Assembly: GCF_000153025.1 (NCBI RefSeq)
Contig: NZ_CH672432.1
Span: 1 to 38,179, forward strand
Reading direction: 5' to 3'
DNA: 38,179 bases
Source of the DNA: Marinomonas sp. MED121
GTDB lineage: Bacteria; Pseudomonadota; Gammaproteobacteria; Pseudomonadales; Marinomonadaceae
Every line of letters starts with the position of its first letter. The first letter of the stretch is position 1. This document shows positions 16,457 through 24,669 of the stretch, piece after piece. The notes under the pieces were generated by a model. That model saw nothing but the letters and a program-made list of their open reading frames with translations, was not told where the DNA came from and did no database searches. Position numbers and translations under genes: made by a program.

Positions 16457-16795
16457 ATGGCACGTACTAAAAAATCCCGCACTATGCGCGGAAAACTGGG
16501 AAAAACAGGCTCCAAAGAACAGATGAAAGAGCAAAAGAAAGCTCATAAATCTAAAGAAGTCAGTAAATTTCACAGTAAGAAAAACAAATTGCGAAAAGAG
16601 CAGGCTCAAAAGAAGCTTGTTCGACTAGGTTTGGCTCCTGACGTTGAAGAGACTGCTGTTGCACCTCGTCCACGACGATTTACCTTTGTACCTAAGCAAA
16701 CTGAAGCAGACATTATTCCACAGGAAAAAACAGTTGAACAAAGCAATGAGCTTTCAGTAAACGATTTGATGGATGCGTTTACAGAGCTAGATTAA
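16457..16795 (+). CDS. Small, highly basic protein of unknown function
   Basis: A 112-aa protein starting MARTKKSRTMRGKLGK. The first 55 residues are dominated by Lys, Arg, Gln and Glu and are probably disordered or helical; the tail is acidic and ends SVNDLMDAFTELD. This polarity recalls the Der-activating protein YihI, whose N-terminus also begins with a short Ser/Lys/Arg run, but the conserved DPRxGSKxP stretch of YihI is missing, so I do not assign it. RNA or ribosome association is plausible from the charge only. GAGG precedes the ATG at 16457; an earlier in-frame start at 16400 has no such site. A clear terminator follows. Confidence 0.6.
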   Translation: MARTKKSRTMRGKLGKTGSKEQMKEQKKAHKSKEVSKFHSKKNKLRKEQAQKKLVRLGLAPDVEETAVAPRPRRFTFVPKQTEADIIPQEKTVEQSNELSVNDLMDAFTELD

Positions 16796-16812
16796 TTGCT
16801 CAATACTTCCTT

Positions 16813-16840
16813 AAAGGGCTGCCACGGTAGCCCTTTTTTT
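16813..16840 (+). terminator. Intrinsic terminator after the basic-protein gene
   Basis: AAAGGGCT (16813-16820) pairs with AGCCCTTT (16829-16836) and continues into a T7 run. Confidence 0.88.
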
Positions 16841-16892
16841 ATGTAAAATAGTTGCCAATAAATGGAAGATACAAAAATAAAGAGTGTGTTAT

Positions 16893-17960
16893 ATGAATGA
16901 AAAGGCAAGTGTTCCAATTACTAGCGTGCGTTATCTGCTTCAGGCTGCCCAAGAGCAAGGGGTTGAGACCGATAATATATTGGAATCTTTAGGGGTGAGT
17001 GCTGCAGACGTTGCGCAAATGGAAACTTTTCCTGCCTATAAATACGGCATGCTGTATCAGAATATGATGTGGCTGATGCAAGATGAGTCTTTTGGTATGT
17101 TAGCTGGAGGAAAGATCCCTAATGGAACTTTCAGAATGATGTGTTATTGCATCATTCACGCTCGAAGTTTAGCCCATGCTTTGTATCGAATAGGTGACTT
17201 CTATGAGATTTGTCGGGGTGCAACCGTTAAGCCGACGCTTGTTAAAAAAGGGCGCTATGCCAAGGTCACGCTAGGGCAAGTTGCTTCGTCAGAAATGCCA
17301 ATTGATAGTTTGGTACAAACTCAATCAAGTGAAACCATTCGTACGACTTTGTCCATGTGGCATCATTTTATTAGTTGGTTGATAGGTCGACGTTTATCGT
17401 TAAAGGCCGCTTATTTCACCACCCCAAGGCCGCAGGATGTTGAATATTATAAAACGCTATTTCAATCAGAAGTAAAATTTGACCAGCATGCCAATGCCAT
17501 TATTTTTCCTGCTAGCTATTTAGAAATGCCGATAGTGCAAACTGACGATAGTTTGAGGGGTTTTTTGAAAACCGCACCTTATCAACTTTTAGTGATGGTT
17601 GATAATGATAACAGCTTGAAATCTCAAGTTATGGCCATGTTAGGTAAAGATTTTTCCCGTGAAATGCCAAGCGCCGAAGAGGTAGCGAGTGTGTTGAATA
17701 TGAGTGTTTCAACTATGCGAAGGCGCTTAACTGAAGAAAATACCTCTTATCAAAAAATTAAAGACGAGTGCCGAAAAGAAGCGGCTATTACCTATATGAA
17801 TGCACCGCAATTGAGCATTAATGATATTGCCGGTTTAATGGGGTTTGATGAGCCTTCAGCATTTTTTAGATCGTTTAAAAAATGGACAGGAATGACGCCT
17901 GGTGAATATAGAAAAAGCGAAGAGTATATGAAATTTGATAGATCGGTTTCCTCGAATTAA
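16893..17960 (+). CDS. AraC-family transcriptional regulator (OruR/ArgR-like N domain)
   Basis: A 355-aa regulator with an N-terminal arabinose-binding-like domain of the type found in OruR-like AraC proteins (about 5-195, including VRYLLQAAQEQGV and FGMLAGGKIPNGTFRMMCY). It ends in two helix-turn-helix motifs (about 255-350: VASVLNMSVSTMRRRL and INDIAGLMGFDEPSAFFRSFKKWTGMTPGEYR). Such proteins respond to small metabolites. It is encoded 172 bases upstream of, and in the same direction as, an acyl-CoA dehydrogenase gene, so control of fatty-acid or acyl-CoA catabolism is a reasonable guess. ATG at 16893 was preferred over GTG at 16884 for its spacing from AAAGAG. Confidence 0.88.
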   Translation: MNEKASVPITSVRYLLQAAQEQGVETDNILESLGVSAADVAQMETFPAYKYGMLYQNMMWLMQDESFGMLAGGKIPNGTFRMMCYCIIHARSLAHALYRIGDFYEICRGATVKPTLVKKGRYAKVTLGQVASSEMPIDSLVQTQSSETIRTTLSMWHHFISWLIGRRLSLKAAYFTTPRPQDVEYYKTLFQSEVKFDQHANAIIFPASYLEMPIVQTDDSLRGFLKTAPYQLLVMVDNDNSLKSQVMAMLGKDFSREMPSAEEVASVLNMSVSTMRRRLTEENTSYQKIKDECRKEAAITYMNAPQLSINDIAGLMGFDEPSAFFRSFKKWTGMTPGEYRKSEEYMKFDRSVSSN

Positions 17961-18132
17961 TTGCATATAAATCAATGCTTTAAATATCTGTTTTCGAGTG
18001 TTTTGTGTTTTATTTGAACTATTATGTTAGGAATATAGGGAAATAATGTTATTGAGGGATTGTGTTTTTTTGACCATTCTATAAAACATATAAATTAGTT
18101 AACAAATGGCTTTTGACTCGGAGAAAATAATA

Positions 18133-19896
18133 ATGAGCGAGTACCGTTACCCTTTAAATGACATTTTATTCAGTTTAAATGAAATTGCTGGATTGGCACG
18201 ATTGAACGCGCATCGTGAGGAAGAAGTTGATCAGGATTTAGTTGAAGCTATTTTATCTGAAGCTGGAAAGCTGAGTGAGCAGTGTATTGCACCACTTAAC
18301 CATACTGGCGATCAGGAAGGTTCTCGTGTCGTTAACGGTGATGTTCAAGAAGCAAAAGGCTTTAAAGAAGCATTTAAAGAATATGTAGAAGGGGGCTGGT
18401 CTTCTCTTGCAGGTTCTGAAGAGTTTGGTGGCCAAGGCTTACCTTTTTCTCTTGCTGCTGCTGTGAATGAAGGTGTTATGTCTGCCAACCTGGCATTTTC
18501 ACTCTGTCCTTTACTTAGTCAGGGGTCAATCGAAGCGATTGAAACCCATGGCTCTCAAGCATTAAAAGATAAATTCCTACCTAATATGGTTTCGGGTGAA
18601 TGGACAGGAACCATGAATCTGACCGAACCTAATGCGGGTTCAGATCTCGCTGCTATTGCTGCTAAAGCCACGCCAAATGGTGATCATTTCTTAGTATCAG
18701 GTCAAAAAATATTTATTACTTGGGGTGATCATCAAATGACGGATAATGTCATTCATTTGGTGTTGGCTCGTCTACCTGATGCCCCAGCGGGTGTGAAAGG
18801 TATTTCACTGTTTTTAGTTCCTAAATATCTAGTAAAGGATGATGGTTCTTTAGGTGAACGTAATGATGTCACTGTTGTCTCGGTGGAGAAAAAGTTAGGT
18901 ATTCACGCCTCTCCAACCTGTGTGATGAGTTTTGGTGAAAACCAAGGTGCCATTGGTTATCTGGTTGGTCAAGAGCATCAAGGTATCATGGCCATGTTCA
19001 CCATGATGAACAATGCAAGACAAGGGGTCGGCTTACAAGGCTTAGCCATTGCCGAGCGTGCTTACCAGCAAGCACTAGACTATGCCAAAGACCGTGTTCA
19101 AGGTATGAGCGCTGATCGAAGTAAACGAGCACCTATCATAGAGCATCCTGATGTCTTACGCATGTTGATGACTATGAAATCTCAAATTGATGCCATGCGC
19201 TCTTTGGTGTTAAGTGCGGCGGTAGAAATTGACTTGGCAAATGCAACCCAAGGGCCTGAGCAACGCAGCCATAAAGAACGAGTCAATATGTATACCCCAA
19301 TCGTAAAAGGTTGGATTACAGAGCAAGCACAAGAGATTACCTCTTTGGCGATTCAGGTGCATGGTGGTGTTGGCTTTATTGAAGAAACGGGTGTGGCTCA
19401 ACATGCCCGTGATGCCAGAATTTTGCCTATTTATGAAGGCACGAATGGTATTCAGGCGCTCGATTTAATTGGCAGAAAAATGTACTCTGACAAGGGGTTA
19501 GGTTTTAGTAATTGGGTTGAGGATTTAACTGCAGAAGTGCAAGTCGCGAAAAGTTTGGGGATTAAAGGGACTGATTTAGTACTTAATGCTTTATCTGATC
19601 TAACCCTTTCAAAACAGGCATGTTTAGCACAAATGAATGATGATGCAGTGCTAGGTACTGGATCAGCATATGCGCTGATGATGCAAACAGGATACGTTGT
19701 AGGGGCCTGTTTACAGATTAAAGCCTTAGCTAAATTGCCTGACTCAAATTTATCTGATGAGCAAAAAGCCTCTTGGCATCAGTCTGTTGAGTTTTATATT
19801 CAACAAATATTGCCCAGAGCGACAGCCCAACATCAGACAATTATGACAGGTTTAGCGAGTGTGTCGACTTTATCAGCAGCCAGTTTTGAGCGATAA
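18133..19896 (+). CDS. Acyl-CoA dehydrogenase (large, about 590-residue type)
   Basis: An FAD enzyme that introduces the alpha-beta double bond in acyl-CoA and passes electrons to ETF. The 587-aa length, with an N-terminal extension (MSEYRYPLNDILFSLNE) and a C-terminal helical domain beyond residue 460, marks the large subfamily known from pseudomonads rather than the 380-aa short-chain type. Visible motifs are the FAD-binding MNLTEPNAGSDLAA and FITWGDH, ARQGVGLQG, QVHGGVGFIEE, and the catalytic base E435 in IYEGTNGIQ. Chain-length preference cannot be read. The start at 18133 follows GGAGAA; an in-frame ATG at 18106 has no such site. ETF-QO lies downstream on the same strand. Confidence 0.92.
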   Translation: MSEYRYPLNDILFSLNEIAGLARLNAHREEEVDQDLVEAILSEAGKLSEQCIAPLNHTGDQEGSRVVNGDVQEAKGFKEAFKEYVEGGWSSLAGSEEFGGQGLPFSLAAAVNEGVMSANLAFSLCPLLSQGSIEAIETHGSQALKDKFLPNMVSGEWTGTMNLTEPNAGSDLAAIAAKATPNGDHFLVSGQKIFITWGDHQMTDNVIHLVLARLPDAPAGVKGISLFLVPKYLVKDDGSLGERNDVTVVSVEKKLGIHASPTCVMSFGENQGAIGYLVGQEHQGIMAMFTMMNNARQGVGLQGLAIAERAYQQALDYAKDRVQGMSADRSKRAPIIEHPDVLRMLMTMKSQIDAMRSLVLSAAVEIDLANATQGPEQRSHKERVNMYTPIVKGWITEQAQEITSLAIQVHGGVGFIEETGVAQHARDARILPIYEGTNGIQALDLIGRKMYSDKGLGFSNWVEDLTAEVQVAKSLGIKGTDLVLNALSDLTLSKQACLAQMNDDAVLGTGSAYALMMQTGYVVGACLQIKALAKLPDSNLSDEQKASWHQSVEFYIQQILPRATAQHQTIMTGLASVSTLSAASFER

Positions 19897-19903
19897 GTTT
19901 ATC

Positions 19904-19936
19904 TAGGCTTTTCGTTGGGCAGTAACGAAAAGTCTA
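19904..19936 (+). other. Strong intergenic hairpin between acyl-CoA dehydrogenase and ETF-QO
   Basis: TAGGCTTTTCGTT (19904-19916) pairs with AACGAAAAGTCTA (19924-19936), a 13-bp stem with one G-U pair and a 7-base loop. The tail is AT-rich but has no run of T, so this is not a standard terminator. It may be a partial terminator or an mRNA-processing or stabilising element. Confidence 0.6.
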
Positions 19937-19998
19937 AATTTAAGCAATGAGTTGTATTTATATAATAAAAAAGGTTTTCGCCTGAGTTTGGAGAGAAA

Positions 19999-21648
19999 AT
20001 GATAGAACGTGATGAGATGGAGTTTGATGTAGTCATTGTTGGTGGTGGCCCTGCTGGGTTATCAACAGCGTGTCGAATCATGCAATTGGCTAAACAAGCA
20101 GAAAAAGAAATCAGCGTTTGTTTGGTTGAAAAAGGTTCTGAAATCGGTGCCCATATATTTTCTGGTGCCGTCATTGATCCCAAAGCCTTAAATGAGCTTT
20201 TCCCTGAATGGAAAGAGCAAGGTGCTCCCTTGCATGCCAAGGTAAATGTTGATGAATTACATTGGCTTAAAGATGAGAAAAAAGGGATTAAATTTGCTAA
20301 TTGGATGATTCCAAAAACCCTACATAACGATGGAAATTATGCCATTAGCTTAGGTAACTTATGTCGTTGGTTGGCTGAGCAGGCCGAAGAAATGGGGGTG
20401 GAGATTTTCCCAGGATTCAGTGCGGCTGAATTAGTGCTTGATGATAAAGGCCAAGTTGAAGGTATTATCACAGGTGACATGGGTGTTGCTGAAGATGGCA
20501 GTGAAAAAGATGGTTTTATGCCGGGTATGATACTGAAGGCAAAATATACTGTTTTCTCTGAAGGTTGCCGAGGCCATTTAGGTAAAGAGCTTGTTGCTCA
20601 TTTTAATCTCGATAAAGATGTATCACCACAGCACTACGGCCTTGGTATCAAGGAGTTATGGGATGTGCCAGCAGAAGAGAGTAAGCCGGGTACGGTTATT
20701 CACACTGCAGGATGGCCCTTAGATGGCGATGCTGGTGGCGGTGGTTTTTTATATCATTTAGAAAATAATCAAATTGCAGTTGGTCTCATTGTTGATCTAA
20801 ATTATGCGAATCCTTATATCAGTCCTTACGATGAGTTTCAGCGCTATAAACACCACCCTGTAATAGCTAAGCATTTAGAAAAAGGTAAGCGTGTTTCTTA
20901 TGGTGCAAGAGCCATTGCAAAAGGGGGCTTACAGTCATTGCCGGAAATGATTTTTCCAGGTGGTGTGCTAATAGGCTGTGATGCGGGCACATTAAATCCA
21001 GGTAAAATTAAAGGTACTCACACTGCGATGAAGTCAGGTATGCTGGCGGCAGAATCGATTGTTGAGGCGCTTGCACTGGATGAGCAGCCTAAAAAACTTG
21101 ATAATTATCTGGTTAAGTTTAATGCCTCATGGGTCTATGAAGAATTGAACCAAACCAAAAACTTTGTTCCTGTTCTTCATACCTTAGGTACCTTTCTTGG
21201 TGGGACCTATAACTGGTTTGATCAAAACATTTTTGCTGGAAAGCTTCCTTTTACTTTTAAAGACGAAGTGCCTGATTTTGCAACCCTTGAAGATGCAAGT
21301 AAGCATACTGAGATTCAATATCCAAAGCCTGATGGAAAATTAAGCTTTGATAAACTGTCGTCTGTATTCTTATCTAGTACAAATCATGAAGAAGATCAGC
21401 CGTGTCATTTGAAATTGAAAGATGAGAGTATCCCATTAGCGCAAAATCTCCCTCGTTTTGCTGAGCCTGCACAAAGATATTGCCCAGCTGGTGTGTATGA
21501 GATTCTAGAGCAAGAGGGTGAGACGTCATTTCAAATAAACTCTCAGAACTGTTTGCACTGTAAAACCTGTGATATCAAGGACCCTGCTCAGAACATTACT
21601 TGGGTAACTCCTGAGGGTGCTGGTGGGCCGAACTATCCGAACATGTAA
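19999..21648 (+). CDS. Electron transfer flavoprotein-ubiquinone oxidoreductase
   Basis: ETF-QO takes electrons from reduced ETF and passes them to ubiquinone at the inner membrane. The 549-aa protein has an N-terminal FAD Rossmann motif (VVIVGGGPAGLSTA, about 11-24), the GAHIFSGAVIDPKAL segment, GGFLYHLENNQIAVG, the amphipathic membrane-contact region, and a C-terminal 4Fe-4S site (C495, C518, C521, C524, in CPAGVYE and NCLHCKTCDIKDP). The start follows GGAGAG. Together with the upstream acyl-CoA dehydrogenase it forms the electron route of beta-oxidation; etfAB are not in the window. Confidence 0.95.
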   Translation: MIERDEMEFDVVIVGGGPAGLSTACRIMQLAKQAEKEISVCLVEKGSEIGAHIFSGAVIDPKALNELFPEWKEQGAPLHAKVNVDELHWLKDEKKGIKFANWMIPKTLHNDGNYAISLGNLCRWLAEQAEEMGVEIFPGFSAAELVLDDKGQVEGIITGDMGVAEDGSEKDGFMPGMILKAKYTVFSEGCRGHLGKELVAHFNLDKDVSPQHYGLGIKELWDVPAEESKPGTVIHTAGWPLDGDAGGGGFLYHLENNQIAVGLIVDLNYANPYISPYDEFQRYKHHPVIAKHLEKGKRVSYGARAIAKGGLQSLPEMIFPGGVLIGCDAGTLNPGKIKGTHTAMKSGMLAAESIVEALALDEQPKKLDNYLVKFNASWVYEELNQTKNFVPVLHTLGTFLGGTYNWFDQNIFAGKLPFTFKDEVPDFATLEDASKHTEIQYPKPDGKLSFDKLSSVFLSSTNHEEDQPCHLKLKDESIPLAQNLPRFAEPAQRYCPAGVYEILEQEGETSFQINSQNCLHCKTCDIKDPAQNITWVTPEGAGGPNYPNM

Positions 21649-21676
21649 TTTAGTTTCTCCTTAAGAAATGCATAAT

Positions 21677-21702
21677 AGGCAGCTTTCGAGCTGCCTTTTT
21701 TT
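21677..21702 (+). terminator. Terminator of ETF-QO
   Basis: AGGCAGCT (21677-21684), loop TTCG (an ultra-stable UUCG tetraloop), AGCTGCCT (21689-21696), then a run of T. Confidence 0.93.
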
Positions 21703-21830
21703 ATGTTAATGCTTCTTGATAATGTGTTTTTACTGTGGATTTTGCCTTGTTTTTTAATCATTTTAATGATTTCGATGAAGTTCGGTGTTAAAAATTAATC
21801 ATAGTCAATTATCAATGCGGAGAAAAAATT

Positions 21831-23009
21831 ATGAGTGACATGAATGTAAATGCCGGAATGGATGATGAAATGCTCAAGATTTTAAATGAGTTCATTGTTC
21901 AATTAGATAAGAAAGATGAAGAGGAAGCTAAGGAAGAGGCTCTTATTAAAAAGCGTAAAGCCGCTGTAATGGCAAAGATAAACCAGGAAGGTAAACTGAC
22001 TCAAGGCTTTCGTCTGGTTAAAAATGACAGCCTCAAGCCAAAGCTAGCTGCCTTAAGAAATAAAATAGAAACCTATGATTATCAAAATGCGGCGAATAAA
22101 AATCAGGATCAAGTGATTCTGGATATTATGACTAAAAAAGATTCATTATCTAATTACATGGATGCAGCAACCAATGCCAAGATAAAAAGTGGCAATATTG
22201 ATAATGCTGCTAGGCATCAGATTGCAAATACTCAATTAAAGCGTAAACAATTGTTTTTGATGTTTGATGAAATTGCTACTGCGCAAATGGAGTTGATTGA
22301 GTTCTCGAAAAACATTCAAAGTGTAGTGGGCTCTAAAGATGCCGTTTTAAAGCAGCCGCCTGGTGCTTACGGTGGCTTAAAAGATTTCCATGGTGCATTA
22401 GATAAAGTGACAAATCGTAAGCGTAAATACGATATGGGTGACTTAAAAGATGCAGCTCGTATGACGATTGTCTTCACTAATATGAATGATATGATTGTTG
22501 CAAAAAAACTCATCATTTTATCGCAAGAATTTAATTGTATAAAAGACAAACAGTCTGTTTTAAAGGATAGGTATGGTACCAGTAAAAATGCTGAGCATAA
22601 TTGTGGTGCAACAGCCGCTGGTTATAAGGATATTAAGTTCTTTTTGAAAATGAGTAATGGTCATATTGCGGAACTTCAGTTGAATACTGAAAATATGATG
22701 CAAGCGAAGAAAAAGGGCCACATTATTTATGATATCTTGCGCGACGGTGGTAATTTAGATAAACCTTTTACCATTGTTAACCAAGAAGTTATTAAGAAAG
22801 TTCTTAAGAATATGAATGAGAAATGGTTCACTTTTATTGCCAACCGTGTACCTAAAGCAAAAGATGATATTCCTTATATGCAAGGCATAGTGAAACGTAT
22901 TTCAAATGGTGAAATGTCATTGAAAATCTCTTTGGAAGATATCAAGGTGTTGTCTCGTGTAAGCTTGTTAGTGTATGAACAAGGTGATAATGGCCGCGCT
23001 TTAATGTAA
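21831..23009 (+). CDS. Stand-alone protein with divergent RelA/SpoT-like synthetase core
   Basis: A 392-aa soluble protein with no signal peptide or membrane segment. Residues 1-165 are helical and charged (EEEAKEEALIKKRK). Residues about 180-310 read like the nucleotidyltransferase core of RelA/SpoT enzymes: a basic stretch NRKRKY (195-200), the likely metal Asp in DLKDAARMTIVF (D207, R210), G264-Y265 in AAGYKDIKFF (equivalent to the NGYxSLH motif), E281 in IAELQLNT (equivalent to VEIQIRT), and H297 in KKGHIIYD. There is no HD hydrolase, TGS or ACT domain, so it is neither a classical RelA nor a SpoT. It could be a small-alarmone-synthetase-like enzyme or a toxin domain. It is a single-gene unit between terminator-like elements, with no antitoxin-like neighbour on its strand. 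The fold assignment is by motif only. Confidence 0.6.
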   Translation: MSDMNVNAGMDDEMLKILNEFIVQLDKKDEEEAKEEALIKKRKAAVMAKINQEGKLTQGFRLVKNDSLKPKLAALRNKIETYDYQNAANKNQDQVILDIMTKKDSLSNYMDAATNAKIKSGNIDNAARHQIANTQLKRKQLFLMFDEIATAQMELIEFSKNIQSVVGSKDAVLKQPPGAYGGLKDFHGALDKVTNRKRKYDMGDLKDAARMTIVFTNMNDMIVAKKLIILSQEFNCIKDKQSVLKDRYGTSKNAEHNCGATAAGYKDIKFFLKMSNGHIAELQLNTENMMQAKKKGHIIYDILRDGGNLDKPFTIVNQEVIKKVLKNMNEKWFTFIANRVPKAKDDIPYMQGIVKRISNGEMSLKISLEDIKVLSRVSLLVYEQGDNGRALM

Positions 23010-23031
23010 TTCATTATCGGTCTCATCATTT

Positions 23032-23060
23032 TTGGGGTAACCAAGGCTTGGTTACTCCAA
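23032..23060. terminator. Near-perfect inverted repeat between convergent genes
   Basis: TTGG-g-GTAACCAAG / G / CTTGGTTAC-t-CCAA, centred on 23046: 13 complementary pairs with one mismatch. It lies between the stops of the RelA/SpoT-like gene and the NTF2-like gene. There is no T tract on either side, so termination would be atypical. Confidence 0.5.
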
Positions 23061-23070
23061 GGTGATTTAG

Positions 23071-23553
23071 TTAGCTTTTAGCCTGATATTGTTCTTGTCT
23101 CTCGATAAATTTATCTAGTCTCATTTTTGCTGTCGATTTTACCTTGTTTTTAAATACAGCACTCCAGCCCAATAATAAACCGCTCATTCCAAGTGCTTGC
23201 CTGCTCCAGCGCCAAAAATCGAATGAATCTTTATGATTAATTATCTTGCCATCTTTAAATTTAAAGCTTGCCGTTATGATATTTTCAACCGAACGTCCTG
23301 TCTGACTAAAGGTATAGTTAGCTTGCCAAGTGACTATAGGTTGTGAGCCATTTTGTGAAATAACATAGGTTAATTTAAAGTCTTTTGCCTTTTCACAAAG
23401 CATATGCCACATGGCGTGAATCTCTTTATTCTGAAGATCAAAAACCTCATCCCCGAATTCAGCGTCCTTGTGGTAGCAGCTTGCCATGGTTTTATAGTCT
23501 AGTTTTTGAAATGCTTGATAAAAGGTGTTGAGAGTGGCTTCTTCGCTGCTCAT
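23071..23553 (-). CDS. NTF2/SnoaL-like protein
   Basis: A 160-aa protein of the nuclear-transport-factor-2-like superfamily. It opens with TLNTFYQAFQKLDYKTMASCYHKDAEF, the typical start of SnoaL-like folds, and continues with the beta sheet up to ASFKFKDGKIINHKDSFDFWRW. Such proteins form small cone-shaped dimers that act as isomerases, hydrolases or binding proteins, so the reaction cannot be told. The C-terminal 35 residues (ALGMSGLLLGWSAVF then a basic tail) are hydrophobic then cationic. It has an excellent AGGAG site 5 bases before ATG. It is transcribed away from the AraC/DJ-1 regulator gene, which probably controls it. Confidence 0.78.
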   Translation of the reverse strand: MSSEEATLNTFYQAFQKLDYKTMASCYHKDAEFGDEVFDLQNKEIHAMWHMLCEKAKDFKLTYVISQNGSQPIVTWQANYTFSQTGRSVENIITASFKFKDGKIINHKDSFDFWRWSRQALGMSGLLLGWSAVFKNKVKSTAKMRLDKFIERQEQYQAKS

Positions 23554-23664
23554 GAAAACTCCTAGTTTAAGTGGTGTTTAGGGTAAGTCTAGTCGATGAT
23601 GAAGTGTGAATTAAGAGGCTTTAATGCTAACTTAGGGTGGTGATTAGGACATAAGGAATATTAA

Positions 23665-24612
23665 ATGAAATGCACTATTTTGGTCAGTCAAGGTTCACCT
23701 CTTTCGACTGTGATAGGTCCTTACGAAATGTTTCAACTTGCAAATAGTCTAGTCGAGAAAGAGAGGCGAATTGAAATAAATGTTGTTGGTACCCAGTGTT
23801 GGTTAAAAGAAGCAAAAAACTTCGAATTCAAACTGGTGAAGACATTTAATGAAGTTGAGCGAAGTGACTATATTGTTATTGCACCACTGGGACGAATAAC
23901 ACCAAACTCCTTAGTGTTTGAGCAAGCTTTGCTTGATTGGTTGCAAGGGCAGTATCAAGAAGGCAGCCGACTTATTAGTTTATGTACAGGTGCATTTTTG
24001 TTGGCGGCAACTGGGTTGTTAGATGGCAAATCGGCCACAACCCATTGGCAATATGATAATGAGTTTCAGCAAGCTTACCCCAAAGTTTTATTAAAGAGTC
24101 ATGAAGTGATTTGTCAGCAAGGCCGCTTGCTAACAAGTGGTGGTGCAAATGCTTATCAGGATCTTATCTTGCACATTATAGGAGAGCAATTTGGTCAGGC
24201 TGTTAAAAGGCAATGTGCTAAATTACTTATGTTGGATTTCTCTCGCAAAAGTCTTCAGGTCTTTCGGACTCCAGACAAGATGAGAAGGCATCTAGATGAA
24301 GATATTCATATATTACAAGACTGGTTGCAAGAGACGCTTGCACAGCCTTTTAAGCTTGACCAGCTGGCCCAAAAAATTAACTTAAGTGACAGGCAGGTTA
24401 AACGTAAATTTGTGAAAGCAACGGGTATGCCGCCTTTGATCTATGTGCAATATATGAGGGTTGAGTTGGCGAAAGAATATCTGCTTGAGACTATCTGGAA
24501 TGTTGAAAAAATAAGTGATGCGGTTGGGTACCAAGATGTTCGCTTTTTTAGGGGATTATTTAAGCGTCATGTCGGAATCAGCCCTAGCCAATATCGACAA
24601 AATTTTACCTGA
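23665..24612 (+). CDS. GlxA-type AraC regulator with DJ-1/PfpI domain
   Basis: A 315-aa regulator. Residues 1-185 form a DJ-1/PfpI (class I glutamine amidotransferase-like) domain with the nucleophile-elbow cysteine C107 in ISLCTGAFLLAATGLLDG and the following TTHW. Residues about 215-312 hold two AraC helix-turn-helix motifs (LDQLAQKINLSDRQVKRKF and VEKISDAVGYQDVRFFRGLFKRHVGISPSQYR). Relatives sense small organic ligands rather than acting as enzymes. The start follows AAGGAA. The 111-base region between it and the divergent NTF2-like gene is the likely site of control. Confidence 0.88.
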   Translation: MKCTILVSQGSPLSTVIGPYEMFQLANSLVEKERRIEINVVGTQCWLKEAKNFEFKLVKTFNEVERSDYIVIAPLGRITPNSLVFEQALLDWLQGQYQEGSRLISLCTGAFLLAATGLLDGKSATTHWQYDNEFQQAYPKVLLKSHEVICQQGRLLTSGGANAYQDLILHIIGEQFGQAVKRQCAKLLMLDFSRKSLQVFRTPDKMRRHLDEDIHILQDWLQETLAQPFKLDQLAQKINLSDRQVKRKFVKATGMPPLIYVQYMRVELAKEYLLETIWNVEKISDAVGYQDVRFFRGLFKRHVGISPSQYRQNFT

Positions 24613-24669
24613 TATTTTTATAGTGTTTAACACGGCTAAACTTTAAAAGAATAATAAAAAGAGGTAGGT

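Noticed and set aside
16457..16795. Assignment of the basic protein as the GTPase activator YihI
   Set aside because: Only the charged MARTKKSR-like start is similar; the conserved central stretch of YihI is missing.
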